A stretch of 17,232 nucleotides of DNA from CAZYYO01 sp964650965 (lineage in GTDB: Bacteria > Bacillota > Clostridia > Lachnospirales > Lachnospiraceae): the NCBI GenBank assembly GCA_964650965.1, contig CAZYYO010000052.1:1-17232 (forward strand). The letters are read 5' to 3'. Shown piece by piece: positions 16,931 to 17,232 of the stretch (within the stretch, counting starts at the first letter, position 1; each line of letters starts with the position of its first letter). The notes below the pieces were generated by a model. That model was not told where the DNA came from and did not search any database. It was given only the letters and a program-made list of their open reading frames with translations. A program made the position numbers and the translations under genes.

Positions 16931-17232
16931 CTATGAAAATAATCCCGTCACAAAAGTATATACCCATTTAGACAGCTTGTGACTAGACGCATTAATAACT
17001 ACATCAAAGAAGGGCATCATGAACATGGGATATATGTAGATAAGCTCCCATACTGGTACCCGTTTTTTTATGCCGGTTTTTATATCCTGTAATTCCTGTG
17101 AAACCTTCCCGTCTCCGGTTACCATCAGCATCATGACAATGCCCAGATAGTAGAAGGCTGCCATGAATACATAACGACCATAGTCAACCTTTAGAATCAT
17201 TTCCGGAATTAATGTGGCAGGTCCCACAGCGA
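16931..17232 (-). CDS. Family-A polytopic membrane protein, C-terminal part (5' end beyond window)
   Basis: About 99 codons are visible, open to the right-hand window edge and ending in TAG at 16931-16933. There is no real start here: the GTG at 17225-17227 is an internal valine codon. The fragment begins just before PEMILKVDYGRYVF, matching residues 323-336 of the copy at 679-1920, and continues through two helices to PFFDVVI, the family's terminal block. It therefore corresponds to the last quarter of a protein of about 410 residues and carries the intact form of the motif. It is the first family-A copy in transcription order here, and shows that the locus extends to the right. Confidence 0.85.
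   Translation of the reverse strand, partial: AVGPATLIPEMILKVDYGRYVFMAAFYYLGIVMMLMVTGDGKVSQELQDIKTGIKKRVPVWELIYIYPMFMMPFFDVVINASSHKLSKWVYTFVTGLFS

Noticed and set aside
16910..16967. Extended N-terminus for the family-A gene at 15675
   Set aside because: It would overlap the upstream gene by 37 bases and adds 19 residues not found in the paralogues; the ATG at 16908-16910 fits the family.
1..17232. Rho-independent terminators, tRNAs, CRISPR repeats, insertion sequences
   Set aside because: Looked for in the gaps and on both strands; no convincing hairpin with T-run, tRNA arms, spaced repeats or transposase motifs were seen.

Overview
The window is a stretch of a low-GC Firmicutes genome, most likely a Clostridia/Lachnospiraceae-type anaerobe. 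I infer this from AT-rich sequence, AAGGAG/AGAGGA-type ribosome binding sites, and a long gene train of lysine- and isoleucine-rich polytopic membrane proteins. A run of ten Ns indicates a draft or metagenome assembly. No rRNA, tRNA, insertion sequence or CRISPR array was seen.

All 14 genes I can support lie on the minus strand, so transcription runs from right to left. Most gaps are 1-50 bases, which suggests one operon or a few overlapping transcripts. The only larger gap is 146 bases, at 3901-4046. In transcription order: the 3' end of a family-A membrane protein (16931->17232); a second family-A protein (15675-16910); a large GT-C-like membrane protein with an N-terminal extracytoplasmic beta-rich domain (13538-15655); a duplicated acyltransferase-3 protein (11698-13521); a UbiA prenyltransferase resembling decaprenyl-phosphate phosphoribosyltransferase (10714-11649); a HAD-IB phosphatase (10125-10694); a second large GT-C-like protein, split by the assembly gap (8056-10123); a single-module acyltransferase-3 protein (7016-8035); a third family-A protein (5735-6979); a YfhO/GT-C-like protein (4047-5699); a DPM1-like GT2 glycosyltransferase (3208-3900); and three more family-A proteins (1935-3161, 679-1920, <1-667), the last cut by the window edge. 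'Family A' is my label for an uncharacterised family of about 410 residues with recurring motifs (SYKYGF.SR, NFGR.D, H(H/Q)G..F, PEMILK.DYGR.(V/I)F, PF.D..I).

Taken together, the locus looks like machinery for a cell-envelope glycan or glycolipid. The GT2 enzyme would make a polyprenyl-phosphate hexose. The UbiA/HAD pair would make a polyprenyl-phosphate ribose (phosphoribosyl transfer, then dephosphorylation), as in the first steps of the mycobacterial arabinan donor pathway. The GT-C-like proteins, and perhaps the family-A proteins, would transfer these sugars on the outer face of the membrane, and the two acyltransferases would decorate the product. The family assignments are fairly firm. 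The glycan, and the role of family A, are inference.

The most notable features are the six family-A paralogues in 17 kb, two of which have lost the charged motif residues; the ribosyl-lipid module in a Firmicutes setting without a visible DprE1/DprE2; and the acyltransferase whose first half is a degenerate copy lacking the catalytic histidine.
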